Below, in pieces: positions 1 to 8,883 of a DNA stretch of 43,984 nt. The notes under the pieces are model-generated. The model made no database searches and was not told the DNA's origin. It saw only the letters and a list, made by a program, of their open reading frames with translations. Origin of the DNA: Bacillota bacterium (GTDB taxonomy: Bacteria; Bacillota; Dethiobacteria; Dethiobacterales; Dethiobacteraceae); the NCBI GenBank assembly GCA_012522335.1, contig JAAYKP010000155.1, positions 1-43,984 of the forward strand, written 5' to 3'. The position numbers and the translations under genes are program-made. How positions within the stretch are numbered: position 1 is the first letter of the stretch; every line of letters starts with the position of its first letter.

Positions 1-146
1 AGAGCGCACTGGCAGCCGGTTATGCTGTAGACTTGTTGGCCATCGATCTGCATACTGCCTTAGAGGCTTTGGGGGAAATTACCGGTGAGAGTGTCGGTCC
101 GGAATTATTAGATGAAATCTTTAGCAATTTTTGTATTGGTAAATAG
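1..146 (+). CDS. mnmE: MnmE tRNA-modification GTPase, C-terminal end (partial)
   Basis: Only the last 47 codons are present, in the frame that starts at base 3. The C-terminus reads ...[14 protein letters not shown], the conserved MnmE end with the catalytic Cys in the terminal FCIGK motif. MnmE works with MnmG to place the carboxymethylaminomethyl group on U34 of certain tRNAs. The stop at 144-146 lies 19 bases before the start chosen for mnmG, so the two are probably co-transcribed, as in most Bacillota near the origin. The rest of the gene lies upstream of the window. Confidence 0.93.
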   Translation, partial: SALAAGYAVDLLAIDLHTALEALGEITGESVGPELLDEIFSNFCIGK

Positions 147-165
147 AAAGTCGGGGTGTAATGTG

Positions 166-2058
166 GTGACCTATCTAGGCGGAGAATATGATGTCATTGT
201 CATTGGCGCCGGCCACGCCGGCTGCGAAGCAGCTTTAGCTGCTGCCCGTTTAGGCTGTAAGACCTTATTATTGACCATTAATTTGGATGCCATTGCCTTA
301 ATGCCCTGCAATCCGGCCATCGGCGGCCCGGCCAAAGGACATTTGGTACGTGAAATTGATGCCTTAGGGGGCCAGATGGCCAAGAATATTGATCAGACGC
401 GCCTGCAGATTCGCATGTTAAATACGGGTAAGGGGCCTGCTGTCCATGCTTTAAGGGCGCAGGCAGATAAAAAAATGTATATGTGGCTGATGCGTCAGAC
501 GCTGCAAAATACACCCAATTTAGATTTAAAAGAGGCCATGGTGGAAAGATTCCAGGTGCGGGGAGGCAGAATTCAGGGGGTTGTGACCGGTACGGGAGCC
601 CTTTATCGTGCCCAGGCGGTAGTGCTCACTACCGGCACTTACCTGCGCGGCCGCATTATGATTGGTGATTATCAATATCAGGGGGGGCCTAACGGTCAAT
701 TGGCCAGCACCAAATTATCTGCTTATTTAAAGCAGATCGGTCTTGAGCTGCGACGCTTTCAAACCAGCACCCCGCCCCGTGTACACCGCGACACCATCGA
801 TTTTAGCAAAACAATCATGCAGCCTGGCGATGAGCAAAACTATACTTTCTCCTTCAGCGGAAAAGCTGTCAGCAGACAGCAGCTTCCCTGCTGGCTGACC
901 CATACGACTGAACAAACACATGAGATTATATACAATAACCTGCATCGCTCCCCCATTTCTGCTCCTGAACTGCAAAGTGTCGGGCCACGCTATTGTCCCT
1001 CCATCGAAGATAAAGTGATGCGCTTTAGCGATCGCCCCCAGCATCAGGTTTTTTTAGAGCCGGAAGGCTATGATACGGCTGAATTTTATGTACAGGGTTT
1101 ATCTACCGGGCTGCCGGAAGATGTACAAGAGGCCGTACTGCGTACGATTCCCGGGTTAGAAAACGTAAAAGTCTTACGTACCGGCTACGCCATTGAGTAT
1201 GACTGCCTGGATCCGCTGCAGTTAAAAAGCACCCTGGAAACAAAAACCATAACCGGGTTATACAGTGCAGGACAGATTAACGGTTCTTCCGGTTATGAGG
1301 AAGCTGCGGCCCAGGGTTTAATTGCCGGTATCAATGCCGCTTTGGCCGTACAGGGGCGGGAACCGCTGATACTTGACCGCTCTCAAGCTTATATCGGTGT
1401 TTTGATTGACGATTTGGTGACCAAGGGCACGCAGGAACCTTACCGCATGATGACTTCACGTGCCGAATACCGGCTGCTGCTGCGCCAGGATAACGCAGAT
1501 GCCAGACTAACACCCCTGGGTTACGAGGTTGGTTTAATCAGCAGCGAGCGTTATCGCTCTTTTACGGCCAAAAGCTCGCAGGTAGCGGCCGCAAAAGAAC
1601 GCCTGCAAAATACAATGATAGCTGCCAGTGATCGTACTAACCAACTGCTCCGGGAATGGGGCAGCCGGCCGCTCAAGGCGGCAGTAACTGCCGCTCAATT
1701 ATTAAAAAGGCCGGAAATCAGCTATCAAAGCTTACTGCAGCTGCTGCCTGACCCGCCTTCCCTGGACGCGGAAGTGGCGCAGCAGGTGGAAATTCAGGTA
1801 AAATATGAAGGTTATATTACGAAACAAGAACAGCAGATAGAAAGGTTTAAACGCCTGGAAGACAAGGTGCTGCCGGAAAATCTGGATTATTTTCAGCTCT
1901 CCGGCCTTTCCCGTGAGGCAGCGGAAAAACTGATGAAAATTAAGCCCCGTTCCCTGGGCCAGGCCGGCCGTATTTCCGGCGTTTCTCCGGCTGATATTGC
2001 CGTCCTGCTGGTTTACCTGGAGCAGAATAAAAAACGTGGAGGGCAGCCCCATGTTTAA
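166..2058 (+). CDS. mnmG: MnmG (GidA) tRNA uridine-5-carboxymethylaminomethyl modification enzyme
   Basis: FAD-binding partner of MnmE in U34 tRNA modification, cytoplasmic. The N-terminus has the Rossmann dinucleotide motif [13 protein letters not shown], followed by the family motif [24 protein letters not shown]; the C-terminal helical domain ends with [17 protein letters not shown]. The open frame extends up to ATG 112 inside mnmE, but I chose GTG 166: the GGGGTG stretch at 153-158 is a suitable ribosome site, and this start gives [14 protein letters not shown], which lines up with Bacillus MnmG. GTG 163 is equally possible. The 630 residues match the family. It overlaps rsmG by 8 bases, so translation is probably coupled. 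Confidence 0.95.
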   Translation: MTYLGGEYDVIVIGAGHAGCEAALAAARLGCKTLLLTINLDAIALMPCNPAIGGPAKGHLVREIDALGGQMAKNIDQTRLQIRMLNTGKGPAVHALRAQADKKMYMWLMRQTLQNTPNLDLKEAMVERFQVRGGRIQGVVTGTGALYRAQAVVLTTGTYLRGRIMIGDYQYQGGPNGQLASTKLSAYLKQIGLELRRFQTSTPPRVHRDTIDFSKTIMQPGDEQNYTFSFSGKAVSRQQLPCWLTHTTEQTHEIIYNNLHRSPISAPELQSVGPRYCPSIEDKVMRFSDRPQHQVFLEPEGYDTAEFYVQGLSTGLPEDVQEAVLRTIPGLENVKVLRTGYAIEYDCLDPLQLKSTLETKTITGLYSAGQINGSSGYEEAAAQGLIAGINAALAVQGREPLILDRSQAYIGVLIDDLVTKGTQEPYRMMTSRAEYRLLLRQDNADARLTPLGYEVGLISSERYRSFTAKSSQVAAAKERLQNTMIAASDRTNQLLREWGSRPLKAAVTAAQLLKRPEISYQSLLQLLPDPPSLDAEVAQQVEIQVKYEGYITKQEQQIERFKRLEDKVLPENLDYFQLSGLSREAAEKLMKIKPRSLGQAGRISGVSPADIAVLLVYLEQNKKRGGQPHV

Positions 2059-2758
2059 GCAGTTAAGTACTTTGGCGCAGCAGTTTGGCCTCAGTTTACC
2101 GCCGGCGGCCCCTGCTCTCTTTGCCCGTTATCATCACTTTCTGCTGGAAGAAAACAAAAAGTTTAACTTAACAAGGATAACGGCGGCAGAGGAAGTGATG
2201 ATAAAGCATTTTTTAGACTCCCTGATGCTGTTGGTAATTTTTCCGGATGTGAGCGGACCCCTTTTAGATCTGGGCAGTGGTGCCGGGCTGCCCGGCATTC
2301 CTCTCAAACTGGCCCGTCCAACCTTAGCGTTAACGTTGCTGGATGCTTTGCAAAAAAGAGTCAACTTCCTGCAGCAGCTTAGTGCCCACCTATCCTTAGA
2401 GCAGGTCAGTTTTCTGCATGGACGTGCAGAAGACTTGGGTCAGGAAAGCAAACTGCGGGAAAAATATCCCCTGGTAGTCTCCCGTGCCGTGGCTAAAATG
2501 CCGGTGCTGCTGGAATTGGCTTTACCCTTTGTTGCCTTGGGTGGTTATTTTATCGCCTATAAAGGACCGGAAGGAGCAACAGAACTGCAGGAGGCAGAAA
2601 ATGCGCTGCAGGAGTTAGGCGGCTCCCTCCACAAACTTTGGCACTATGATTTACCACAGCAGTTTGGCAAAAGAAGTTTAATCGTCATTAAAAAAGAACA
2701 TGTCACGCCGGAAAAATACCCCAGAAGAGCCGGTGTGCCGGCAAAAAGACCGCTTTAA
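2051..2758 (+). CDS. rsmG: RsmG (GidB) 16S rRNA (guanine-N7) methyltransferase
   Basis: SAM-dependent methyltransferase for the conserved G527-equivalent of 16S rRNA. Seen: a Rossmann methyltransferase fold with [17 protein letters not shown] (about residues 69-85, the SAM-binding motif I), the upstream LTRI...KHFLDSL block, and [14 protein letters not shown]. Length is 235 residues, normal for the family. The longer open frame beginning at 1997 lies inside mnmG and lacks a ribosome site. ATG 2051 follows GGAGGG at 2038-2043. The gene ends directly in a terminator hairpin, closing the mnmE-mnmG-rsmG unit. Loss of RsmG confers low-level streptomycin resistance in other bacteria (established for the family). 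Confidence 0.94.
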   Translation: MFKQLSTLAQQFGLSLPPAAPALFARYHHFLLEENKKFNLTRITAAEEVMIKHFLDSLMLLVIFPDVSGPLLDLGSGAGLPGIPLKLARPTLALTLLDALQKRVNFLQQLSAHLSLEQVSFLHGRAEDLGQESKLREKYPLVVSRAVAKMPVLLELALPFVALGGYFIAYKGPEGATELQEAENALQELGGSLHKLWHYDLPQQFGKRSLIVIKKEHVTPEKYPRRAGVPAKRPL

Positions 2759-2788
2759 AGACTTCCTGAATTTGAGGAAGTCTTTTTT
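2757..2788 (+). terminator. Rho-independent terminator after rsmG
   Basis: The inverted repeat AAAGACTTCCT / AGGAAGTCTTT (11 bp stem, 7-base loop) is followed by a T run. It overlaps the rsmG stop codon and separates the mnm/rsmG unit from noc. Confidence 0.9.
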
Positions 2789-2912
2789 CGCCCCCTCTTT
2801 AAATTTGCAAAAATTGCAAAGATTATTATTAAAGCAAGAATAAATTGGCAGGATATTCCTTTAATCTGTCGAATAATTATTGTGATTAAAATAAAGTGAC
2901 GGAGGGAGATTG

Positions 2913-3821
2913 ATGAGCGAAGATTGGAGAAAACTGATGAATATTGAGGAAATCGAGTATGAACAGAATGAGCTGCAGCAAATTCCTATAAATAAAATTC
3001 GACCCAATCCCTTTCAACCGCGTCAGGTTTTCGAGCCGGAAAAAATTGCTGAACTGATGCAGTCAATAAAGACCTACGGTCTTTTGCAGCCTGTCATTGT
3101 GCGCAGCATTGCCAGCGGATATGAACTGGTGGCAGGAGAGAGACGTTTGCGGGCGTGCCAGCAGCTGGGGTGGACACAAATACCTGCGGTGGTAAAAGAT
3201 GTTTCCGAAAGTGCCATGGCTACCATGGCGCTAATTGAAAACTTACAAAGGGAAAATCTGTCCTTCCTGGAAGAAGCGGCGGGCTACGAAAGACTATTAA
3301 AAGAATTTAAACTGACACAGGAAGTTTTAGCTCAAAGGCTGGGCAAAAGCCAATCGACAATTGCTAATAAACTGCGTTTATTAAAACTGCCGGACAGTGT
3401 GAAGGAAAAGCTGCTGGCCCATGATTTGACAGAGAGACATGCCCGAGCTTTACTGAAGCTGCCTGACGAAGAGGCCCAAATTAAAATTCTGCAGGAAGTA
3501 TGTAATCTGGGTTATACAGTAAAGCAAACAGAAAATCGTGTCGCTGCCTATTTAAAAAAGCTGTCACCTCCTCCTAAGGAGCGTAAAAAGGTTATAATTC
3601 GTGATGTTCGTATTTTTCTCAACACTATTCGTCAAGCAGTTTCTTTGCTGGAATCGGGCGGGTTAGGTCCTCGTCTCAAAGAGAAGGATTGTGGAGATTA
3701 CCTGGAAATCACTATTTGCGTGCCGAAAAATAAAAAGGCCGTCCCGCAGTCGGAGCAGCAAAAAAAAGAGACAAAAAGAGCTATTTCCCAGGTAATTGCC
3801 CCTGAAGCCGCCAACAATTAA
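2913..3821 (+). CDS. noc: Noc-type nucleoid occlusion protein (ParB/Spo0J family)
   Basis: DNA-binding CTPase-fold protein of the ParB family. Noc loads at its own sites on the chromosome and keeps FtsZ from assembling over the nucleoid. Seen: N-terminal ParB domain with NPFQPRQVFEPEKI, GERRLRA and ENLQRENLSFLEEA, then a helix-turn-helix with GKSQSTIANKLRLLKLP and LTERHARALLKL. The QSTIANKLRLLKLP and TERHARAL segments match Noc better than Spo0J, whose equivalent in this window reads RSAVANTMRL. 302 residues. ATG 2913 follows GGAGGGA at 2901-2907. It stands between rsmG and parA, the standard Noc position. A ParB-type role in partition is the alternative. Confidence 0.85.
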   Translation: MSEDWRKLMNIEEIEYEQNELQQIPINKIRPNPFQPRQVFEPEKIAELMQSIKTYGLLQPVIVRSIASGYELVAGERRLRACQQLGWTQIPAVVKDVSESAMATMALIENLQRENLSFLEEAAGYERLLKEFKLTQEVLAQRLGKSQSTIANKLRLLKLPDSVKEKLLAHDLTERHARALLKLPDEEAQIKILQEVCNLGYTVKQTENRVAAYLKKLSPPPKERKKVIIRDVRIFLNTIRQAVSLLESGGLGPRLKEKDCGDYLEITICVPKNKKAVPQSEQQKKETKRAISQVIAPEAANN

Positions 3822-3922
3822 CGACAAGCATCAGCATTAAGTAAACTAAAGACGCTTTCGTGCAGGAAAAGATAATCGCTGACGCGAAATATAGTAAGTA
3901 CTGCAGAGAGCGAGGTGATAAT

Positions 3923-4699
3923 ATGACTCGAATCATAGCCGTAGCCAACCAAAAAGGCGGCGTTGGCAAAACTACCACTTCAGTTAATTTAAGTGCTTGT
4001 CTGGCAGCAGAAGGGAAAAAAGTCTTACTTTTAGATATAGATCCACAGGGCAATGCTACCAGTGGTATTGGTCTGGAAAAAAGGGAAATTAAATTTTGTA
4101 TTTATGATGCTCTGATTAACGAACTGCCGCTGCAAAATATTATTCAAAAAGCTGTTCTGCCTAATTTAGATGTGGTTCCCGCCACCATTCAACTGGCCGG
4201 AGCAGAAATCGAGCTGGTACCGACCATGTCTCGCGAAGTAAGGCTGCGTAATGTGTTGGCAGAAATAAAAAGTCAATATGATTATATTATTATCGACTGC
4301 CCTCCTTCTCTCGGTTTACTTACTATTAATGCCCTCTCAGCAGCAGATTCTGTTCTTGTGCCTATACAGTGCGAATATTACGCTTTAGAGGGGTTAAGTC
4401 AGCTGACAAACACGGTGAAAATGGTCAAGAAACATTTAAATAGTGAGCTGGAATATGAAGGTATTTTATTGACAATGTTTGATGCCCGTACTAACTTATC
4501 AATTCAGGTTGCTGAAGAAGTCAAAAAATTCTTTGGCAGCCAGGTATTTAATGCGATTATACCACGTAATGTTCGTCTAAGTGAGGCACCCAGCCATGGG
4601 CTGCCCATCATAGCCTATGACGAACGCTCCAAGGGAGCCGAGATGTACGTACAATTGGCAAAGGAAGTGATCGCCAATGAGCAGAAAAAGGCTGGGTAA
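3923..4699 (+). CDS. parA: ParA/Soj chromosome-partitioning ATPase
   Basis: Deviant Walker-type ATPase that works with ParB-parS in chromosome segregation and, in Bacillus, modulates DnaA. Seen: MTRIIAVANQKGGVGKTTTSVNL (deviant Walker A with signature Lys, residues 9-17), LLLDIDPQGNATSGIG, DYIIIDCPPSLG and PIQCEYYALEGL. 258 residues, normal. The frame is open from 3860, but ATG 3923 has an AGGTGAT ribosome site at 3913-3919 and gives the canonical N-terminus. It overlaps parB by 23 bases, so the two are surely one operon. About 100 bases separate it from noc, with no clear terminator between. Confidence 0.95.
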   Translation: MTRIIAVANQKGGVGKTTTSVNLSACLAAEGKKVLLLDIDPQGNATSGIGLEKREIKFCIYDALINELPLQNIIQKAVLPNLDVVPATIQLAGAEIELVPTMSREVRLRNVLAEIKSQYDYIIIDCPPSLGLLTINALSAADSVLVPIQCEYYALEGLSQLTNTVKMVKKHLNSELEYEGILLTMFDARTNLSIQVAEEVKKFFGSQVFNAIIPRNVRLSEAPSHGLPIIAYDERSKGAEMYVQLAKEVIANEQKKAG

Positions 4700-5516
4700 A
4701 GGCTTACAGGCATTAATCCCTGAGATTGATGAAACACCCCTGACTGAGGCCATAGAAATGGAAATTACCCAGATTGAAATAAATCCCCACCAGCCGCGCA
4801 AAACTTTTGATGAAGAAAAATTGTTAGAATTAACGCGTTCCATCGAGCAGCACGGGATCCTACAGCCCATCATTGTCAGGCCAAAGGGAGCGGCTTACGA
4901 GCTGGTAGCCGGTGAACGCCGGCTCAGAGCGGCAAAAAATGCCGGACTGAAACAAGTACCGGTGGTAATTAAAACGCTCTCAGACCGGGAAATGATGGAG
5001 ATAGCGTTAATTGAGAACCTGCAGCGAGAAGATCTTAATCCTCTGGAAGAAGCGGAAGCCTACCAGAGATTAATGGAAGAATTTAGCTATACGCAGGAGC
5101 AGTTAGCGGAAAGAGTGGGTAAAAGCCGCTCCGCTGTTGCCAATACCATGCGTTTAGTAGCTCTGCATCATGAAGTAAGGCAGGAAATAGTCAACGGCAA
5201 CCTGACGGAGGGACATGCCCGGGCCATTTTAGCCTTACCGCTGGAAAAACAGCCTGAAGCTGCCCGCAAAGTCATTGCTTTGGGTCTGTCTGTACGGGAA
5301 ACGGAACGGCTGGCCGGCCAGGTACAGAAAAAGGCAGTCCGCAGTCCAAAGAAAAAAGCTTTCCGCGACGACTATATCATTGCTTTGGAAGAAAGGCTGC
5401 GGGATAAATGCGGTACAGCCGTCAGTGTCCGCATGTCAAACAAGGGTCGGGGTAAAATCGAAGTCCATTTTTACAACCTGGAAGAATTAGAGAGGATTTG
5501 TGAAGCTTTACTTTAA
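4677..5516 (+). CDS. parB: ParB/Spo0J chromosome-partitioning protein
   Basis: CTP-dependent DNA clamp that loads at parS and spreads, recruiting SMC and stimulating ParA. Seen: N-terminal KRLGKGLQALIP (the conserved basic motif that contacts ParA), the CTP-binding GERRLRAAKNAG and ENLQREDLNPLEEAEAYQRL, then the HTH region GKSRSAVANTMRL with LTEGHARAILAL, and a C-terminal dimerisation domain (KGRGKIEVHFYNLEELERI). 279 residues. The start lies inside parA, preceded by GGAAGTGAT. Two perfect parS sites lie 28 and 63 bases after its stop. Its N-terminal half is clearly paralogous to the noc product. Confidence 0.95.
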   Translation: MSRKRLGKGLQALIPEIDETPLTEAIEMEITQIEINPHQPRKTFDEEKLLELTRSIEQHGILQPIIVRPKGAAYELVAGERRLRAAKNAGLKQVPVVIKTLSDREMMEIALIENLQREDLNPLEEAEAYQRLMEEFSYTQEQLAERVGKSRSAVANTMRLVALHHEVRQEIVNGNLTEGHARAILALPLEKQPEAARKVIALGLSVRETERLAGQVQKKAVRSPKKKAFRDDYIIALEERLRDKCGTAVSVRMSNKGRGKIEVHFYNLEELERICEALL

Positions 5517-5543
5517 GTAATTTGCGGCCGTTTAACACTTTTG

Positions 5544-5559
5544 TGTTTCACGTGAAACA
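5544..5559. promoter_or_regulatory. parS centromere site 1
   Basis: TGTTTCACGTGAAACA, a perfect 16-bp palindrome identical to the Bacillus parS consensus. It lies just after parB. Confidence 0.96.
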
Positions 5560-5578
5560 TTGTCGATTAATCCGTCAT

Positions 5579-5594
5579 TGTTTCACGTGAAACA
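5579..5594. promoter_or_regulatory. parS centromere site 2
   Basis: A second perfect TGTTTCACGTGAAACA, 35 bp start-to-start from the first, in the parB-DUF554 gap. It is followed by TTTTTT, so on the plus strand it also resembles a weak terminator (6-bp stem TGTTTC/GAAACA with ACGT loop). Confidence 0.96.
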
Positions 5595-5703
5595 TTTTTT
5601 GTAGATTTATACTTACTTTTATCGTTGTGATGGTGTAAACTGTATAAGAGTCGATAATGATGACAGGATAAACAAGCTTTATCTCGGGAAAGGAACAAGC
5701 AGG

Positions 5704-6417
5704 ATGGGTTTTGTATTAAAAGGGACTATTGTTAACGGCGCAGCCATTATTGTAGGCGGTTTGTTAGGCGTATTATTAGGAGGCAGGATCCCGGAGAGAA
5801 TCAAGGCGCTGATTATGCAGGGGATTGCTTTAGCTGTCCTGGTTATCGGGATGCAGATGGCGTTGCAGATGCAAAATGCCGTGCTGATCATTTTCAGTTT
5901 GGTTCTGGGCGGCATTCTGGGAGAAATTATTGGTCTTGATGCTTTACTGCAGCGGGCAGGGACCTGGTTAGAGCGGCGGGCGGCCCGTACACGCTCCGGC
6001 TTGGCTCGTGCTTTTGTATATGCCACGCTGGTTTATGTTGTGGGGGCCATGGCTGTGACGGGCGCTCTGGAAAGCGGTTTGCTGGGCCAACATCAAACAT
6101 TGTATGTAAAAGCAATTTTGGATGGTTTTACGGCCATTGCTTTTGCTGCTACCATGGGAGTCGGAGTTTGTCTGGCTTCTGTGCCGGTACTGCTGTACCA
6201 GGGCAGTATTGCTTTAGCAGCCGGTTTGCTGCAGCCCTTCCTCTCCCCTGCCGTACTGAATGAATTAACCGCGGTGGGCGGTATTTTAATTATTGCCATC
6301 GCCGTTAATTTGTTGGAGTTAAAGGAAATTAAAGTTGCCAATTTTTTGCCGGCCTTCTTTATTGTGCCGCTGTGGTTAATTGTTTTGCTTCCCCTTACTG
6401 CAGGATTTAGCTTTTAA
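5704..6417 (+). CDS. DUF554 family integral membrane protein
   Basis: A 237-residue protein made largely of hydrophobic segments: GTIVNGAAIIVGGLLGVLLGG at the N-terminus, then IMQGIALAVLVIGMQMAL, AVLIIFSLVLGGILGEIIGL, a charged loop (LERRAARTRSG), FVYATLVYVVGAMAVTGALE, and three more helices to the C-terminus. The repeated small-residue GG motifs and the overall pattern match DUF554 (YdfK-like), whose function is not established; transport is sometimes suggested. The ATG follows GGGAAAGGAA. The gene commonly follows parB in Clostridia, and here the parS pair lies between them. About 20 bases separate it from the DUF4446 gene, so they are probably co-transcribed. Confidence 0.85.
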   Translation: MGFVLKGTIVNGAAIIVGGLLGVLLGGRIPERIKALIMQGIALAVLVIGMQMALQMQNAVLIIFSLVLGGILGEIIGLDALLQRAGTWLERRAARTRSGLARAFVYATLVYVVGAMAVTGALESGLLGQHQTLYVKAILDGFTAIAFAATMGVGVCLASVPVLLYQGSIALAAGLLQPFLSPAVLNELTAVGGILIIAIAVNLLELKEIKVANFLPAFFIVPLWLIVLLPLTAGFSF

Positions 6418-6437
6418 AACTGGGAGGATTAGTCAGG

Positions 6438-6911
6438 ATGGAATTGTATGTAGCTCTCATAGGCTGCCTGTTATTGCTGTTATTTATATATTGTATAATT
6501 ATTTCTGCCCGGCTGCGGAGATTAGATAAAAGCTACCAGGCATTTATGGCCGGCAGTGACGGCCAAAGCCTGGAAGGACAGCTGACAAACCTATACAACG
6601 AGCTGCGCGGCATGTCGGCTGAAATGGCAGAAAACCGCCGCCACATGGCACAGCTGCAGCAGGCTTTTGCCGGTACAGTGCGCGGTGTCGGTGTTGTTCG
6701 TTTTAATGCCTTTCAAAACACAGGCGGTGATTTGAGTTTCGCCGTGGCTTTGCTTACCGGAAAGCAGGACGGGGTAGTCTTTAGCAGTATTTATGGACGT
6801 GAGGAATCACGCTTCTACGTTAAACCTATTAGTGCCGGTAGTTCGGCTTACCAGCTCAGTGCAGAAGAGTGGGAAGCTATACAACAAGCGGTAGGTATGA
6901 TGTCAGATTAA
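6438..6911 (+). CDS. DUF4446 family single-pass membrane protein
   Basis: 157 residues. An N-terminal transmembrane helix (about 3-25, ALIGCLLLLLFIYCIIIS) is followed by a polar, probably coiled-coil stretch (about 28-75) and a globular end with VRGVGVVRFNAFQNTGGDLSFAVALL and GVVFSSIYGREESRFYVKPI, the conserved DUF4446 block. Function unknown. It is regularly found near parB in Clostridia, and the ribosome site GGGAGGA precedes the ATG. The orientation predicts a cytoplasmic C-terminal domain. The position suggests a housekeeping envelope role, but nothing in the sequence shows which. Confidence 0.85.
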   Translation: MELYVALIGCLLLLLFIYCIIISARLRRLDKSYQAFMAGSDGQSLEGQLTNLYNELRGMSAEMAENRRHMAQLQQAFAGTVRGVGVVRFNAFQNTGGDLSFAVALLTGKQDGVVFSSIYGREESRFYVKPISAGSSAYQLSAEEWEAIQQAVGMMSD

Positions 6912-6932
6912 AGTTGTACGGAGTAGATGTAG

Positions 6933-7847
6933 ATGTCAAAGGAAAAGAAGTATTTTTTTATCGTTAATCCTACTGCAAATAATGGACAAGCGCTGGCAGT
7001 CTGGCAGCAGCTGCAGTCATTCCTTGACGCGGAACAAATAGGATACAGCTTTGCAGTAAGTAAAAGTATTACTGATGTGGAGGAACTGGCGCGGGCAGCG
7101 GCTCAAAAAGAATTTGTTGTTGTCGGTGTGGGTGGAGACGGCACTTTATCCCGTATTGCCGGTGCCTTGGCCGGAACAAGGGCAACCTTAGGGCTGATTC
7201 CGGCAGGTACAGGTAACGATTTTGCCCGTACTTATCAGATCCCGGCCGATCCACAGGCTGCAATGCAGATTATTTTGGCAGGGCATACCGTAAATTTAGA
7301 CTTGGGTATCGTCAACGGACGCTACTTTTATAATGCTGTCGGCTCCGGTTTAGATGCTGCCGTAGTAGCAGATGCCAATTTAACCTTTAAAAAAATCGGC
7401 GGCTCTTTTGGTTATTTGTTGGCTTTGCTGCGTCAATTAATCTTTTATCGCCCGCAGCGGATAAAAATAACTGTCAATGATGAAGTGCATATTGTGAAAG
7501 CTTGGCTGGTAACAGTGGCCAATGCCTGTTATTTTGGCAGCGGCATGAAAATAGCGCCTTTGGCAGACCCGGAGGATGGTTTGCTGGATGTTATTGTTGT
7601 CCTGGATGTGCACCGCTTAAACTTTTTACGCCTTTTTCCGCGTGTTTATCGCGGTCAACATATTTTTCATCCCGCTGTCCGTGTGTGGCGGGGTACGAAA
7701 ATTGCTGTAGAAGCGGAAAGTCCGCTGGCGGTACAGGTTGATGGTGATTTGTTCGGTCAAACTCCCTTGTCTGTAACTATGAAGGCAGCCGTGGTGCAGT
7801 TGTTGGTGCCGCCGCAGCATAAAACTACCGACAGTTGTGAAGAATAA
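6933..7847 (+). CDS. YegS/DgkB-type lipid (diacylglycerol) kinase
   Basis: Soluble or peripheral ATP-dependent lipid kinase of the DAGK catalytic family, probably phosphorylating diacylglycerol or a related lipid. Seen: FIVNPTANNGQA at the N-terminus, the nucleotide-binding VVVGVGGDGTLSRIAGAL (about 62-79) and IPAGTGNDFAR (about 90-100), a C-terminal beta domain with FGSGMKIAPLADPEDGLLDVIVV, and the terminal QVDGDLFGQTPL. 304 residues, normal for YegS/BmrU proteins. Exact substrate cannot be read from sequence. The ribosome site is weak (CGGAG, 6919-6923). It continues the DUF554-DUF4446 unit and is followed after 20 bases by the YkuS-like gene. Confidence 0.87.
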   Translation: MSKEKKYFFIVNPTANNGQALAVWQQLQSFLDAEQIGYSFAVSKSITDVEELARAAAQKEFVVVGVGGDGTLSRIAGALAGTRATLGLIPAGTGNDFARTYQIPADPQAAMQIILAGHTVNLDLGIVNGRYFYNAVGSGLDAAVVADANLTFKKIGGSFGYLLALLRQLIFYRPQRIKITVNDEVHIVKAWLVTVANACYFGSGMKIAPLADPEDGLLDVIVVLDVHRLNFLRLFPRVYRGQHIFHPAVRVWRGTKIAVEAESPLAVQVDGDLFGQTPLSVTMKAAVVQLLVPPQHKTTDSCEE

Positions 7848-7867
7848 CAACTGAAGGAGGCGATGTT

Positions 7868-8104
7868 GTGGCGCGAACAGTGGCGGTAGAAGACAGTTTA
7901 ACCCCCATTCGCCAATATCTCCAGGAAAAAGGTTATGAAGTCGTCAGTTTGCGTCCGGGCCACAAGGCGGATGCTGCCGTTATTAGCGGTGGCGACAAAG
8001 ATGTGATGGGTATACAGACGGTTGCGCAGGATGTTCCGGTAATTGATGCGCGGGGCATGCGGCCGGAAGAGGTTCTGCAGGCCCTGGAAGGGAAATGGCA
8101 GTAA
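7868..8104 (+). CDS. YkuS/UPF0180 family small protein
   Basis: 78 residues starting at GTG 7868, with AAGGAGG at 7854-7860. Seen: VAVEDSLTPIRQYLQEKGYEVVSL at the N-terminus, DAAVISGGDKDVMGIQT in the middle and PVIDARGMRPEEVLQAL at the end. This is the compact pattern of the UPF0180/YkuS family of Bacillota. The family has no established biochemical function; its alpha/beta pattern recalls small ligand-binding or kinase-inhibitor-like folds, but that is only a guess. It is the last gene of the plus-strand unit and stops just before a bidirectional hairpin. Confidence 0.85.
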   Translation: MARTVAVEDSLTPIRQYLQEKGYEVVSLRPGHKADAAVISGGDKDVMGIQTVAQDVPVIDARGMRPEEVLQALEGKWQ

Positions 8105-8120
8105 ATATTTTAGCAGCAGA

Positions 8121-8150
8121 AAGCCGCCCGTGTTTAATGGGCGGCTTCCT
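8121..8150. terminator. Shared hairpin terminator between ykuS-like gene and yyaC
   Basis: AAGCCGCCC / GGGCGGCTT (9 bp stem, 9-base loop), with short T-rich tails on both strands. The yyaC stop codon lies in the loop, so it probably serves both convergent genes. The T tracts are modest. Confidence 0.65.
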
Positions 8151-8751
8151 TTGTGGCGACAGCTGCTGAGGTAGGTAAATCCTGCAGCAGTAATAATATT
8201 CCCTGAGCAATGCTTTCGGCCAGGTTAAAAACAATATTCAGCCTTGTATTTTGTAAGATATAATATTCTAAAAAGCCTGCTGTGTTCACAATGCCGCTGA
8301 TATAAATATCTCCTACCGCCGGCAGCGTTTTACTGACGCCTGCCCCGGGACGTAAAGGACCGAGACCAATGTCTACTGCGCCTACACTTTCCGGTTTGCC
8401 TAAACAGGCATCAATGGCGATGATATAAGGCCGGGGAAAGCGGTGGTAGATAGCAGTAATGGTGTCTGCCAGGTTGACAGCATGGACCGGCTCGGCCAGA
8501 GTGCCGTAAATGGCGGCATCTTGTATTGGCTTTTTTGTTAACTGTGTACCGATGAGCGGCCCTAAAGCATCTCCGGTGGAACGATCGGTACCGATGCAAA
8601 GAATTACTAACTGCTGTTGGCCGGGGCAAAAAGAAGCTGCCAGCAGCTTCTGTAAAACCACTTTGATTTTTTGTGCAGGAAATAGGTCCGTTTGCCAGAT
8701 GCGATAAGCATGCTGCTGTTTTTGTCTGCTGTCGGGTGGATAGGTAGACAT
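8134..8751 (-). CDS. yyaC: YyaC spore protein (GPR protease-like fold)
   Basis: 205 residues. The core ILCIGTDRSTGDALGPLIGTQL, YGTLAEPVHAVNLADT, YIIAIDACLGKPESVGAVDIGLGPLRPGAGV and GDIYISGIVNTAG follows the YyaC family, which is related in sequence to the germination protease GPR. In Bacillus subtilis yyaC is a sporulation gene and maps near noc/parB, matching the context here. The ribosome site CGGAGGGGAG stands upstream of ATG 8751. It is the only minus-strand gene in the first 32 kb, which fits separate, developmental control. I see no confident sporulation sigma-factor promoter. It is a marker that the organism is a spore former, by family knowledge. Confidence 0.9.
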   Translation of the reverse strand: MSTYPPDSRQKQQHAYRIWQTDLFPAQKIKVVLQKLLAASFCPGQQQLVILCIGTDRSTGDALGPLIGTQLTKKPIQDAAIYGTLAEPVHAVNLADTITAIYHRFPRPYIIAIDACLGKPESVGAVDIGLGPLRPGAGVSKTLPAVGDIYISGIVNTAGFLEYYILQNTRLNIVFNLAESIAQGILLLLQDLPTSAAVATKEAAH

Positions 8752-8883
8752 AGCTCCCCTCCGTTTTGCATAGCTATATGATAGTATATGGCAATTACGT
8801 TTAGTTATGAGCGTTTATCTGATAATCTAACTGTATTTGTCATTACCCGGGCAATATCTACAAAAATTGCGGAGGGCAGAAGG

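Noticed and set aside
1147-1158. ATTCCCGGGTTA resembling a Noc-binding site
   Set aside because: Only half of the ATTTCCCGGGAAAT palindrome matches and it lies inside mnmG; a single partial match is not convincing.
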